This document shows positions 7,626 through 16,131 of a stretch of 64,000 nucleotides of DNA, piece after piece. The notes beneath the pieces were generated by a model that saw only the letters and a program-made list of their open reading frames with translations, did no database searches and had not been told where the DNA came from. Both the position numbers and the translations under genes were made by a program. Positions within the stretch are counted from its first letter, which is position 1. Every line of letters begins with the position of its first letter. The stretch is from Pseudomonas yangonensis. GTDB taxonomy: Bacteria; Pseudomonadota; Gammaproteobacteria; Pseudomonadales; Pseudomonadaceae. The DNA is taken from assembly GCF_009932725.1 (NCBI RefSeq), contig NZ_BLJU01000003.1, forward strand, positions 496,001 through 560,000. Direction: 5' to 3'.

Positions 7626-9005
7626 TCAGGCGTGAGTCAGGTACCAGCGCCAGTCCTGCTCACCCACCTCGCCCATGAACTGGCGGAACTCGGCCCACTT
7701 GATCGCCAGGAACACCTTGAGGAAATCCTCGCCCAGCGCTTCGCGTGCCCAGCTTGAACCTTCAAGGTTGCGCAGGGCGGTGAGCCAGTCGGTGGGCAGC
7801 GTTTCGCGGGCCTGCTCGTAGCCATTGCCGACGATGGCCTGGCCCGGGTCGATCCGTTCGCGGATGCCCTTGTGGATACCGGCGAGGATCGCAGCGGCGG
7901 CGAGATAAGGGTTGGCGTCGGCGCCGCAGATACGGTGTTCGACGTGACGGCTGTTGGCCGGCCCACCGGGAACGCGGAAGGACACGGTGCGGTTGTTCAC
8001 CCCCCAGCTCTTGGCCAGCGGCGCGTAGCTGTTGGTCTGGAAGCGGCGGAAGGAGTTGGCGTTGGGGCAGAAGATCGCCAGGGCGTCGTCGAGCGTGGCC
8101 ATCATGCCGCCGATGGCGTGCCTCAAGAGCGTGCCGTGCCTGCCTTCAAGGTCAGAAAGCTCGCTGGCCATCAGGTTGTTGCCCTCGGTGTCGGCCAGCG
8201 ATACATGCATGTGCATGCCGCTGCCGGCCAGGTCACCGAACGGCTTGGCCATGAAACAGGCCTGCAGCCCGTGCTTGTTAGCCACTCCCTTGACCAGGCG
8301 CTTGTAGCGCACCCCTTCGTCCACGGCCTGGAGGGCATCGAAGCGGTGCTCCAGGGTCAGCTCCAGCTGGCCCGGAGCATATTCGGAGATCGCCGTGCGC
8401 ACCGGCAGGCCCTGGGCCTCGCAGGCGGCGTAGAGGTCGTCCAGGAAAGGTTGCACCTGCTCCAGCTCGTACACGCCATAGACCTGCGGCGCCTGCGGGC
8501 GCACGCCGTTCATCTGCATGGCGGGCTGCGGGCGACCGTTGGCATCGCGTTGCTTGTCCAGCAGGTAGAACTCCAGCTCCACCGCCATCACCGGATGGTA
8601 GCCGTCGGCCTTGAGCGCATCGATGGTGCGCGCCAGCACATGGCGCGGGTCGCCCGGCGTGGCCGGCATACCTTCAGTCGGGTGCATGCTCACCTGCACC
8701 TGGCCGGTGGGCACCGTGCGCCAGGATTGCAGGGTGAGGCTGCCGGGCAATGGGTAGGTCCAGCAGTCGGCATCGGCCACTTCCCAGACCAGGCCGCTCT
8801 CCTCGACGTCTTCGCCCTGGATGGTCAGCGACAGGATCGAACTGGGCAGCGGACGGCCGTTCTCGTACATGGCCAGCAGTTCGTCGCGGTGCAGCAGCTT
8901 GCCGCGCGGAATGCCATTGGCGTCGATCAGCATCAGTTCGATGCTGCGCACCTCGGGGTGTTGTTCGAGGAAGTCACGCGCTTCCTGGGGATGGGCGAAT
9001 TGCAT
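7626..9005 (-). CDS. Glutamine synthetase-like gamma-glutamyl-amine ligase (PuuA/SpuI/IpuC type)
   Basis: A 459-residue type I glutamine-synthetase-fold enzyme. Family motifs are ELEFYLLDKQ (metal Glu), GSGMHMHVSL (ATP/metal site), NSFRRFQTNSYAPLAKSWGVNNRT, and RHVEHRICGADANPYLAAAAILAG. Enzymes of this group ligate glutamate to an amine or polyamine using ATP, the first step of gamma-glutamylated amine breakdown. It lies 91 bp from an aminotransferase gene on the same strand, which supports amine catabolism rather than ammonia assimilation. The ATG at 9005 matches the usual N-terminus. The exact amine cannot be told from sequence. Confidence 0.9.
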   Translation of the reverse strand: MQFAHPQEARDFLEQHPEVRSIELMLIDANGIPRGKLLHRDELLAMYENGRPLPSSILSLTIQGEDVEESGLVWEVADADCWTYPLPGSLTLQSWRTVPTGQVQVSMHPTEGMPATPGDPRHVLARTIDALKADGYHPVMAVELEFYLLDKQRDANGRPQPAMQMNGVRPQAPQVYGVYELEQVQPFLDDLYAACEAQGLPVRTAISEYAPGQLELTLEHRFDALQAVDEGVRYKRLVKGVANKHGLQACFMAKPFGDLAGSGMHMHVSLADTEGNNLMASELSDLEGRHGTLLRHAIGGMMATLDDALAIFCPNANSFRRFQTNSYAPLAKSWGVNNRTVSFRVPGGPANSRHVEHRICGADANPYLAAAAILAGIHKGIRERIDPGQAIVGNGYEQARETLPTDWLTALRNLEGSSWAREALGEDFLKVFLAIKWAEFRQFMGEVGEQDWRWYLTHA

Positions 9006-9042
9006 GGTGGTTCTCGCAAAAGGTCGTGGGGCGCCATTCAAC

Positions 9043-9092
9043 CTGTGGGAGGGGCTTCAGCCGCGACTGTCGCCGCTGAAGTGTCTCCCACG
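9043..9092. repeat. Imperfect inverted repeat of the GTGGGAG-GGCTTCAGCCGCGA family
   Basis: TGTGGGAGGGGCTTCAGC at the left pairs with GCTGAAGTGTCTCCCACGG at the right. It sits between the synthetase-like and aminotransferase genes and could form a strong hairpin inside the shared transcript. Confidence 0.6.
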
Positions 9093-9096
9093 GGTA

Positions 9097-10488
9097 TTAC
9101 TCACGGGCACCGGGAATGGCCAGCAGTTCGGTGAGGGCCGCATCGAGCATGGCGATCAGCCTGTCCACATCTTCGGCCGTGGTGCTCGGGCAGCACAGGG
9201 TCATGTTGTGGAACGGGGTGATCAGGATGCCGCGGTTGATCAGGTACAGGTGCAGGGCCATCTGCAGTTCGTCATGGAACGCCGCTTCGGCCTCGGCACC
9301 GGTGCGCGGCGGGGTGGCGCAGAACTGGAACTCGCAGCGTGCGCCCAGCTCGGTCACCGACCAGTTCAGGCCGTGCTTGTCGATCAGCTGGCGGAAACCT
9401 TCGGCCAGACGTGCGGCCAGCGGCAGCATGTGATCATAGGCTGCCTGGGTCATCACCTGCTGCAGGTTGGCGCGCATGCAATGCATGGCCAGGGCGTTGG
9501 CCGACAGGGTGGTGCCCATGCCGCTGTGGCCGTGCCCCTGGCTTGCTTCACTGGCGCGCTGGCGGGCCTGAGTCATGGCTTCGGCCATCGCCGCGCTGCA
9601 ACCGAAGATGCCGCAGGGCACGCCACCGGCGATGGGCTTGCCGACCACGAAGAAGTCCGGATCCAACCCCCACAGGCGCGTGCAACCGCCGATGTCGGTG
9701 GAGATGGTGTGGGTTTCGTCGATGATCAGCAGACTGCCGTACTTGCGCGTCAGCTCGCGGCATTTCTGCATGAAGCCCGGATCGGGCAGGACCATGCCGA
9801 TATTGGTCATCGCCGGCTCGCAGAGCAGGGCGCAAACGTCGCCCTGAGCTAATGCGGCTTCCAGCGCTGCGACGTCGTTGAAGGGAATGGCGCGGCTGTG
9901 CTCGGTCAGATCATAGGCCTGGCCGATCAGGCCGGAGCGGTGCACGGTCTGGCCATCGCGCTCGCGCACCATCACGTCGTCGACGGTGCCGTGGTAGCAG
10001 CCGTCGAATACCAGCAGAGTCTTGCGGCCGGTGATGGCCCGCGCCCAGCGCAGCACATAGCGATTCGAATCGGTTGCCGTGGCGGTCACCTGCCAGTAGG
10101 GCAGGCCGAAGCGCTCGGCGAGCAGCTCGCCGCAGACTACCGCGTCCTCGCCGGGCAACATGGTGGTCAGGCCGTTATTGGCCTGTTCGGCGAGGGCTCG
10201 GGCCACCGGCTCCGGCGAGTGGCCGAACATGGTGCCGGTGTCGCCCAGGCAGAAGTCGATGTACTCGTGACCGTCCACGTCGAAGAAGCGCGCGCCCTTG
10301 GCGCGTTCGACGAACAGCGGTACCGGCGTCGACCAGTCGGCCATCCAGTGCATCGGCACGCCGCCGTACAGCGAGTGACGGGCGCGCTCGGCCAGGGCCA
10401 CCGACTTCGGGTTGCGTTCGAGGAAACGGGCGCGTTCACGGGCGGTGAAGGTTTCCACGGCGGATGGGGCGATACCACTGGCAGTCAT
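9097..10488 (-). CDS. Class III PLP-dependent aminotransferase (glutamate-1-semialdehyde aminotransferase-like)
   Basis: A 463-residue fold-type I aminotransferase. The PLP lysine is K284 in VVGKPIAGG, the cofactor-ring carboxylate motif is IIDETHT (257-261), and FDGCYHGTVDD (161-171) and HSGMGTT are family stretches. The overall pattern resembles HemL-like class III enzymes, but neither the context nor the long N-terminus fits haem synthesis. With the adjacent glutamine-synthetase-like ligase it probably acts in amine or amino-acid catabolism, moving an amino group to pyruvate or 2-oxoglutarate. It is divergent from the GntR gene, with two operator-like palindromes between. Confidence 0.88.
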   Translation of the reverse strand: MTASGIAPSAVETFTARERARFLERNPKSVALAERARHSLYGGVPMHWMADWSTPVPLFVERAKGARFFDVDGHEYIDFCLGDTGTMFGHSPEPVARALAEQANNGLTTMLPGEDAVVCGELLAERFGLPYWQVTATATDSNRYVLRWARAITGRKTLLVFDGCYHGTVDDVMVRERDGQTVHRSGLIGQAYDLTEHSRAIPFNDVAALEAALAQGDVCALLCEPAMTNIGMVLPDPGFMQKCRELTRKYGSLLIIDETHTISTDIGGCTRLWGLDPDFFVVGKPIAGGVPCGIFGCSAAMAEAMTQARQRASEASQGHGHSGMGTTLSANALAMHCMRANLQQVMTQAAYDHMLPLAARLAEGFRQLIDKHGLNWSVTELGARCEFQFCATPPRTGAEAEAAFHDELQMALHLYLINRGILITPFHNMTLCCPSTTAEDVDRLIAMLDAALTELLAIPGARE

Positions 10489-10522
10489 GTTGAACGCCTC
10501 GTTCGGATTTCAGTGCATCATA

Positions 10523-10538
10523 TTTTGTGATCACAAAA
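10523..10538. promoter_or_regulatory. Operator-like palindrome 1 (TTTTGTGATCACAAAA)
   Basis: A perfect 16-bp palindrome in the divergent promoter region, 35 bp upstream of the aminotransferase ATG. Its core TGTGATCACA recurs exactly 63 bp away. It is the likely binding site of the adjacent GntR/FCD regulator. Confidence 0.7.
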
Positions 10539-10588
10539 ATCGCAATATATCCCCATTTGACCAGTATGGGTTAATATTTTGCTTGTTA

Positions 10589-10598
10589 TGTGATCACA
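10589..10598. promoter_or_regulatory. Operator-like palindrome 2 (TGTGATCACA)
   Basis: A second copy of the TGTGATCACA core. Centre-to-centre distance to site 1 is 63 bp, about six helical turns, so two regulator dimers could bind the same face of the DNA. It lies about 125 bp upstream of the GntR ATG. Confidence 0.65.
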
Positions 10599-10721
10599 AA
10601 TTCTGGGTGGCCGGGCATCGCTCATTTCTGTCACCCGGTCTTGGTTCAATGGAGAATTTCATGCGCGACTGTCTACTTACTCTGTCCCAGCTTCCTGCAC
10701 CGCCAAAGGGATGTTGAAACC

Positions 10722-11375
10722 ATGAGCGACAATCTGCAGGAACAGTTGTACCAACGTATTCGCGAAGGCCTGCTGGCGGGACGTTTCCAGCCTGGACAGG
10801 CGTTGAAGATCCGCGATCTGGCCGCACAGTGGGGCACCAGCCCGATGCCGGTGCGTGCCGCGTTGCAGCGCCTGGTGGCCGAGGGTGCGCTGGAAGGCGA
10901 GCAGCAGCGCTCGGTGCGCGTGCCCTCGATGACCCGCGAACGTTACGAAAATATCTTCCAGGTACGCCTGGCGCTGGAAGGTCTCGCGGTGGAGCTGGCT
11001 ACGCCGCGCCTGAGTCGCGACGACCTGGCCCGGCTGCGTGACTGCGTACAGCGCATGGATGCGGCCATCGAGCAGCGTCAGGTTCAGGACTACCTCAACG
11101 CCAATAGCCAGTTCCATCTGCAGCTGTATGGCGCCTGTGGCAACCCAGTGCTGGTGCGTTCGATCGAGTCGCTATGGCTGCAGATCGGCCCCTTCTTCAA
11201 TCGCCTGTTCACCGGTGCCGATCTGTCGTTACGGCTCAACGACTTTCATGAAGACGCCTTCGCCGCCATCGAGGCCGGCGATGCCAAGGGCGCGCGCCAG
11301 GCCATGGAACAGGATCTGCTGTATTTCGCGCGGTTCCTGCTCAACCTGCTGGCGCTGGAGCAGGGCGAAGGGTGA
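10722..11375 (+). CDS. GntR-family regulator, FCD subfamily
   Basis: A 217-residue regulator. The N-terminal winged helix-turn-helix (about residues 10-72) shows LYQRIREGLLAGRFQPGQALKIRDLA and GTSPMPVRAALQRLVAEGAL. The C-terminal FCD ligand domain has the expected metal/ligand His and Asp residues in FHLQLYGACGNPVL and DFHEDAFAAIEAGD. It is divergent from the aminotransferase and synthetase-like genes, so it most likely controls them in response to an amine-derived acid. The ATG at 10722 is followed directly by the HTH; a reading from 10590 runs through the operator region and is rejected. Confidence 0.9.
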   Translation: MSDNLQEQLYQRIREGLLAGRFQPGQALKIRDLAAQWGTSPMPVRAALQRLVAEGALEGEQQRSVRVPSMTRERYENIFQVRLALEGLAVELATPRLSRDDLARLRDCVQRMDAAIEQRQVQDYLNANSQFHLQLYGACGNPVLVRSIESLWLQIGPFFNRLFTGADLSLRLNDFHEDAFAAIEAGDAKGARQAMEQDLLYFARFLLNLLALEQGEG

Positions 11376-11541
11376 GGGCCGTAGCTGGGTTCAAGCCGGC
11401 GCATAAGGGCCGATAGAGGGCGTCAGACACCCGTGGCGGGTGCGTGGCGCCCAGCTCCTGCGTAACGCCCCACAAGGTGCGCCGCGCGTGCCGCCGGGTT
11501 GCACGAGGGCGGTGAGTACGGCCCACTATGGCCGAGGGCGA

Positions 11542-11949
11542 TCAGCTCTCCAGCCAGACGTCGCGGCACCAGTGCCAGACCGAGTCCCAGCTTTCGTCGG
11601 TGAGCTCGCCCTCGTCACCGTCCCACAGCCAGACCTGACCTTCGACGTCCACCGCGTAGTAGTCGCGGCCGTCCTGGCACAGCGGCACCAGGTCACGCGG
11701 CAGGCCGAGGTCCCAGGCTACCGAAGCGACTTCCGGCAGGTAGGTGTGCGAATGCGGGTCGCTGGCGGTCACCGGCTCCAGGCGTCCGTAGACCACGTCA
11801 CTGACCTTGAGCAGAAATTCGCGCAGTTCGAAGGGCAGGTGGATGAGGATCTGTTCCTGAATTTCCACCAGGGTCTCTTCGTCCGGCAGCTCCAGCGGCA
11901 CCGGAACCGGCTCATTGAGTTCGCGCAGCTGTTCGATGACTTCTTCCAC
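11542..11949 (-). CDS. SMI1/KNR4 (SUKH) family protein
   Basis: A 135-residue acidic protein with the SUKH fold signature: LPFELREFLLKVSDVVYG near residues 38-55, then LPRDLVPLCQDGRDYYAVD and VWLWDGDEGE. SUKH proteins bind partner proteins; many are immunity proteins against toxins, but stand-alone housekeeping versions are common in pseudomonads. No toxin gene is adjacent, so an immunity role is not supported. The 11376-11541 gap downstream holds no gene or clear terminator. Confidence 0.85.
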   Translation of the reverse strand: MEEVIEQLRELNEPVPVPLELPDEETLVEIQEQILIHLPFELREFLLKVSDVVYGRLEPVTASDPHSHTYLPEVASVAWDLGLPRDLVPLCQDGRDYYAVDVEGQVWLWDGDEGELTDESWDSVWHWCRDVWLES

Positions 11950-12124
11950 GATTGGACTCTCCTGATGTGCGGGCAGCTTTATACCCTAGCAGCGGAATTT
12001 GGGGTATCGCTGAGGGGGCAGCGAAAAGCCGTTCCAGTTAGCAGCATGGACGATTGGCGCTTGAGCCGAGCGGTCTTTGTCGGCAACCTTGGCGCCCCGC
12101 GAGAAAGCCTGGAAGCGTCACTAC

Positions 12125-13795
12125 ATGCAGGATGCATCTTCAACCCCAACCGCGCAGCCTCGCGACGGCATCGTCGCGCGCCTGCAAAAGGAATTGCAGA
12201 CCCGACGCTTCGTCGTAATCAGCCTGATCACCCTCGCCTGGCTGGTCGCGCTGCTGATCGTGGCGTCCCGTGAAGGCCACGGCCTGTTCGACAGCACCCA
12301 TGTGGTCGTGTACGAGCCCTTCCAGTTGCCCGGCCGCGATGTGCGCGAGCCGCTACAGCCCGCTGCGCTGGCCGGCACGCTCAGACTTCATGCGGGCTTC
12401 GGTAGTGTCTTTAACAACCCCGCTCGACGCGACTGGTTCGAGCTGCTGCTGGCCGCGCGTGGCAGCAATGCACTGATGCCGGAAACCATTCTGGCTATCG
12501 ACAACCTCCGTCTGTTCGCCGCGGATGGCACGCAGCTGTGTGCTCCGGAGCTGCGCCTGGATGCAGCGCAGCGCCCTGTATCGATAGGCCTCGATGCCGA
12601 CCTGGCGCTATCGCAGGCGCTTGCCGAATACCCGATGCGCGCCATGCCGGCGCACCGCTTCGAACTGTTCTGGACGCCGGCATACAGCCTGGCCTGCGCG
12701 TATCAGGAACCGGCCTGGGTGCTGGCCGATGTGCTGCGCCAGGTCGCCGTCGCCGACCAGGCGCCGCTGTGGTTGACACTTTCCGGTGAGGAGAGCGTCA
12801 TCCGTGTCGGCGACAGCCGCGTCACCGCCCGGCCCGGCGCCGTGCCGGGCGAGTGGTGGGTCGAGATCGTCAACCGGGGCGAGCAGACCTTGCATTTCAT
12901 GCCGGATGACTACCCGGCGCATCAGGGCTGGCATCGCGTGCGTTACGCCCATTCGCCGTTCTATGACAGTGCCTGGGATCGCCTGCTGCGAAGCAGGGAT
13001 TTTCTCGCTGCCGACATGTACCAGCTGCGCTTCGAGGGCACGCCGCCGGCGCGCCTGCCGATCAAGCTATGGAGTGGCAGGGAGGAGCGTCTCACGAATG
13101 TGCGCTTCTCCACGGACGACGAGCTGCGTAGCGATCCGTCCCTGCCTTCGGCCTGGCACCTGCCGCTGGCGCATACCGGCCTCGACATGCCCACGCAATT
13201 GCCGCAGCAGGCGCAGGGTCAGGAGTATCACGAAGTGTTTCTGCCCATCTCCCTGAGCGCCGTCTGTCAGCTGCGTGTGGTCAGCTCCGAACAGCCGCTG
13301 TTGCGCTGGCGGGCCACACAGCGAATAGCGATGGACAACTACCGGCGCTATGCGGCGTTGCCAGCGGAGCAGCTCGATCAGGTGCGCTGGGAGCTGCAGA
13401 GCAGCGATGGTGAGCTGCGCTTCCTCCACGACGCTCAGGTCGAGAGCGAGCTGTCCTGCCCGGCCGGCGTGGCCTGGCAGGCATTGCCTCATCAGCCTGG
13501 CGAAACGCCCTGGCTGGTTGCGGCCGGCGCCTTGCCGAGCGCGGTGGTGCAGCCCGGGCAGCCGGCGCGCGAGTTGTTCGGCCGGCTGCGCTTTCTCGAT
13601 GCCAATGGACAGGCGTTGATGCCGGTTGCCCGTTCTGCCGACCTTGATGAGCCGACAGTCGATGACTTCCTGTTCCCCGGTGATGTGTTCAAGTTTCACG
13701 GCGAGGTCAGGCGTATCGAGCAGTTGATCACCCTCGATGCCACGCCGCGCACGGTGCGCTGGACGTATCGCTTCATGCAGCTGGAGGGCGACTGA
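12125..13795 (+). CDS. Large membrane-anchored protein of unknown function (first gene of a three-gene operon)
   Basis: A 556-residue protein with a cytoplasmic N-terminus, one membrane helix (about residues 28-48, VVISLITLAWLVALLIVAS) and a long beta-rich periplasmic region. I recognise no catalytic motif or named domain. The start at 12125 (MQDASSTPT) is preferred over a TTG at 12077. One base separates its stop from the next ATG, and the third gene overlaps the second, so all three are co-transcribed. This looks like an uncharacterised envelope complex. Cys residues in LRLFAADGTQLCAPEL, SLACAYQEP and ELSCPAG might form disulfides. Confidence 0.7.
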   Translation: MQDASSTPTAQPRDGIVARLQKELQTRRFVVISLITLAWLVALLIVASREGHGLFDSTHVVVYEPFQLPGRDVREPLQPAALAGTLRLHAGFGSVFNNPARRDWFELLLAARGSNALMPETILAIDNLRLFAADGTQLCAPELRLDAAQRPVSIGLDADLALSQALAEYPMRAMPAHRFELFWTPAYSLACAYQEPAWVLADVLRQVAVADQAPLWLTLSGEESVIRVGDSRVTARPGAVPGEWWVEIVNRGEQTLHFMPDDYPAHQGWHRVRYAHSPFYDSAWDRLLRSRDFLAADMYQLRFEGTPPARLPIKLWSGREERLTNVRFSTDDELRSDPSLPSAWHLPLAHTGLDMPTQLPQQAQGQEYHEVFLPISLSAVCQLRVVSSEQPLLRWRATQRIAMDNYRRYAALPAEQLDQVRWELQSSDGELRFLHDAQVESELSCPAGVAWQALPHQPGETPWLVAAGALPSAVVQPGQPARELFGRLRFLDANGQALMPVARSADLDEPTVDDFLFPGDVFKFHGEVRRIEQLITLDATPRTVRWTYRFMQLEGD

Positions 13796-13796
13796 T

Positions 13797-14246
13797 ATGC
13801 GCGTGCTCACCCTGACCCTGATGCTGCTGGCTTCTTCCGCGGTCGCCTTCGAGCGGGTGCCCCAGCGCCTGCTGAACGAGCTTGCGCCACCTGAGCTGGA
13901 TGGCGACGGCTGTGTGCGCAGCACGGATGAGATTCACAAGGAAATCGTAGACGGCGAGGTCGTCGCTTGCGGTGCGCAAACCAACGGCCAGCGCAGCGGT
14001 TACTGGGTCGCGCAAACCAACGGCGGATTCATCGTGCATGGCTGGTATCGCGACGCTAAGAGTGTCGGAACCTGGCTGGCCCTGAGCGCTGCCGGCAATC
14101 TGGTCGGTGTCTGGCGGTACGACGCTGCGGGCGCCGAGCATGGCGTTTCCTACGGGTTGGAAAAGGACGGCCGGCTGGCCTGGAAACAGATTCACGTACA
14201 TGGCCGACGGGTATTCAACTGCGAGGGATGGGAGTGGCCATGCTAG
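13797..14246 (+). CDS. Secreted MORN-like repeat protein (second gene of the operon)
   Basis: A 149-residue protein with a signal peptide (MRVLTLTLMLLASSAVA, cleavage before FERV). The mature part has repeated G-Y/W-W units (NGQRSGYWVAQTNGGFIVHGWY, SVGTWLALSAAGNLVGVWRY, EHGVSYGLEKDGRL). They resemble the beta-hairpin repeats of MORN or YwqK-type proteins. Four Cys residues occur (GCVRS, ACGAQ, NCEG, WPC-end). It starts one base after the upstream gene and its end overlaps the next gene by seven bases. It probably partners the two flanking membrane proteins. Confidence 0.72.
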   Translation: MRVLTLTLMLLASSAVAFERVPQRLLNELAPPELDGDGCVRSTDEIHKEIVDGEVVACGAQTNGQRSGYWVAQTNGGFIVHGWYRDAKSVGTWLALSAAGNLVGVWRYDAAGAEHGVSYGLEKDGRLAWKQIHVHGRRVFNCEGWEWPC

Positions 14247-15568
14247 AGATGATGGCGTCGCCCGATTGGGTCCGCTGGGTAAGCCTGGCACTGGTAGTGT
14301 CGAGCGCGGCGGTGCTGGTGCCGGGCATCATCCGAGGCTGGGCTGCGACTGCGCTGGCGTTCGGGCTGTTGTGTGCGGTCTTGGCGGTGCTCGCCAGCAG
14401 CCACTACCTGTTGTTCAACTGGGCGTCGCAATGGTCTCTGGCGCTGCCCGGATTGCTGCTGGGCTTGCCGCTGATCTACCTGGGCAGCATCGGCCTGCTG
14501 GCTCGTCGGCAACCTCGGCGGCCGCTGGGCGCCACTCTGGTTCTGGCGGGCGGTGTGTTCCTGCTGTTTGCGAGCGACAGCCAGCAGCTTTGGCCGGCAA
14601 CCTTCTACCGACTGCAGGGAGCGCTTCTGGACTATCCGGAACTGGTGCTGCATAGCGGAGAAGATCTTGGCGAGTACCTGCCGCCCGCGGGAACGCGGCT
14701 GATTTTCAAACCCGCGGACCAGACGCTCTCATGTGGGTTGTCGAGCGACCCTGAACCATCATATGCCTCACTGTCCTATCGCCTTGATTGCCGGAACTAC
14801 TACTGGGGACCGGCGATGATTGCACCTGAGCAAGCTGCCCTTGATGATCTGCCGGTGCTCCATGGCCTTGCGAACCTCTGGTCGGAGGCAGGGCCGGGAA
14901 ATTTCTTCACCCTCACGGGGGTTAAGCTGTTCCCGGCGGCGATGGCCGAGTTCGAGCTGCTGTGCCCTGCCGATATGGATTGCCAGGCCGGAAAGCAGGC
15001 CATCATGCAGCTACTTGGCTATGAGCGCTGGGATGATTTCCGGGCCTTGCTCCAGTCTCGCCGTGAGCAACTGCTGAAGGCTTACGAGGCTTCTCCCGCA
15101 GGGGCACGAAACGAGGCGATAGCCGTGCTTGCCGAGGATGTGCGCGCCCAGCTGGAGAAGCGCGTGGCTGTCATCGTTGCGGTGTATGCCGAGGCACAGG
15201 CGCGCAGTCTTACCCTGAGCGATCTGGCGCCCAGCTATTCGAGGCCGGCGGCCTTCTCTTCACCCCGCGAGAACAGCGCTGCAGCCTGGAACGGTCTTGT
15301 CCGCTCCCTGCGCCAGCTTCCTGTGTCGGTACCGGCAAACGGCACACTAAGCAGGTTGCAGAACGCCGTGCTGCTCGCTGCCGAGCGACAGGATGGTGGT
15401 GTGCGGCTGGTCTACCACACAGAGGTGGGGCGGCATGCCGCCAGTACCCTGGTGCTTTTTCTGGTGCCCCTGCTCTGGCTGGTGCTGGTACTCGCTGTGA
15501 TGTTGTGGCGCTGTCTGCGGCCAGGCGGCGGGCGTTTGGTACCCTGGCGTTTTTGGAGAGTGTCGTGA
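14240..15568 (+). CDS. Polytopic membrane protein with large soluble domain (third gene of the operon)
   Basis: A 442-residue protein with about four N-terminal membrane helices (residues about 12-110), a soluble central domain of about 300 residues and one C-terminal helix (LVLFLVPLLWLVLVLAVMLW). The start at 14240 has GGGAG six bases upstream; a start at 14228 is possible. The central domain has four Cys (LSCGL, LDCRN, LLCPADMDCQ) and a helical AAG-type region. No known domain is recognised. Its stop overlaps the elaA start by one base. Base composition is a little less GC-rich than its neighbours in places (14690-14830). Confidence 0.7.
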   Translation: MLEMMASPDWVRWVSLALVVSSAAVLVPGIIRGWAATALAFGLLCAVLAVLASSHYLLFNWASQWSLALPGLLLGLPLIYLGSIGLLARRQPRRPLGATLVLAGGVFLLFASDSQQLWPATFYRLQGALLDYPELVLHSGEDLGEYLPPAGTRLIFKPADQTLSCGLSSDPEPSYASLSYRLDCRNYYWGPAMIAPEQAALDDLPVLHGLANLWSEAGPGNFFTLTGVKLFPAAMAEFELLCPADMDCQAGKQAIMQLLGYERWDDFRALLQSRREQLLKAYEASPAGARNEAIAVLAEDVRAQLEKRVAVIVAVYAEAQARSLTLSDLAPSYSRPAAFSSPRENSAAAWNGLVRSLRQLPVSVPANGTLSRLQNAVLLAAERQDGGVRLVYHTEVGRHAASTLVLFLVPLLWLVLVLAVMLWRCLRPGGGRLVPWRFWRVS

Positions 15569-16032
15569 TGATCAGTTGGATCAGCAAGCACCACAGCGAA
15601 CTCGATGTTTCTGAGCTGTATGCCATCCTTGCCCTGCGCACCCGGGTGTTCGTGGTCGAGCAGAACTGCCCCTACCTGGAAACCGATGGCCAGGATCTGG
15701 TCGGCGATACCTGTCACCTGATGGCGCGCGACGATAATTCGCTGCTGGGCTATCTGCGCCTGCTCGACCCGCAGCGCATGGGCGGCGAGGTAGTGATCGG
15801 AAGGGTGGTGATCGCCGAGGCGGCGCGTGGCACGGGCCTGGGCCACAGACTGATGGAGCAGGCGCTGGCCGAGTGCAGCCAGCGTTGGCCGGGCGTGCCG
15901 CTATACCTGTCGGCGCAGGCGCATCTGCAGGGTTACTACGGGCGTTATGGCTTCGAGCCGGTAACCGAGGTGTATCTGGAGGACGACATCCCGCATATCG
16001 GCATGCGCCGGGCCGTTAGCGAGCAGGCGTAA
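15568..16032 (+). CDS. elaA: ElaA-family GNAT N-acetyltransferase
   Basis: A 154-residue GNAT protein of the ElaA type. It shows the family opening SELYAILALRTRVFVVEQNCPYLETDGQDLVGDTCHL (residues about 17-50), the acetyl-CoA pyrophosphate loop VVIAEAARGTGLGHRLM and the C-terminal YGRYGFEPV. The substrate is not known. Its ATG overlaps the stop of the upstream membrane-protein gene (TGATG), so it could ride on that operon. A bidirectional terminator follows. Confidence 0.92.
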   Translation: MISWISKHHSELDVSELYAILALRTRVFVVEQNCPYLETDGQDLVGDTCHLMARDDNSLLGYLRLLDPQRMGGEVVIGRVVIAEAARGTGLGHRLMEQALAECSQRWPGVPLYLSAQAHLQGYYGRYGFEPVTEVYLEDDIPHIGMRRAVSEQA

Positions 16033-16051
16033 TGCACGGATCGTCGCAATC

Positions 16052-16080
16052 GTAGGAGCGGCTTTCGCCGCGATGGCCGG
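16052..16080 (+). repeat. Single half of the GTAGGAGCGGC repeat family
   Basis: GTAGGAGCGGCTTTCGCCG plus GCGATGGCCGG. The same family occurs in paired, inverted form elsewhere in the window (for example near 17830, 40875 and 50238). Confidence 0.6.
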
Positions 16081-16087
16081 TGAAACG

Positions 16088-16114
16088 AAAAACCCCGGGC
16101 AAGCCCGGGGTTTC
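16088..16114. terminator. Bidirectional terminator between elaA and the Tim44-like gene
   Basis: AAACCCCGGGC-aa-GCCCGGGGTTT is a near-perfect hairpin with A-run on one side and T-run on the other. It lies between two convergent genes and can stop both. Confidence 0.85.
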
Positions 16115-16131
16115 TCATGCGTTGCCCAGAA

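Noticed and set aside
11542..11949. SMI1/KNR4 gene as an immunity gene of a toxin system
   Set aside because: No toxin, secretion-tag or repeat cassette lies beside it; the gene appears in an ordinary chromosomal setting.
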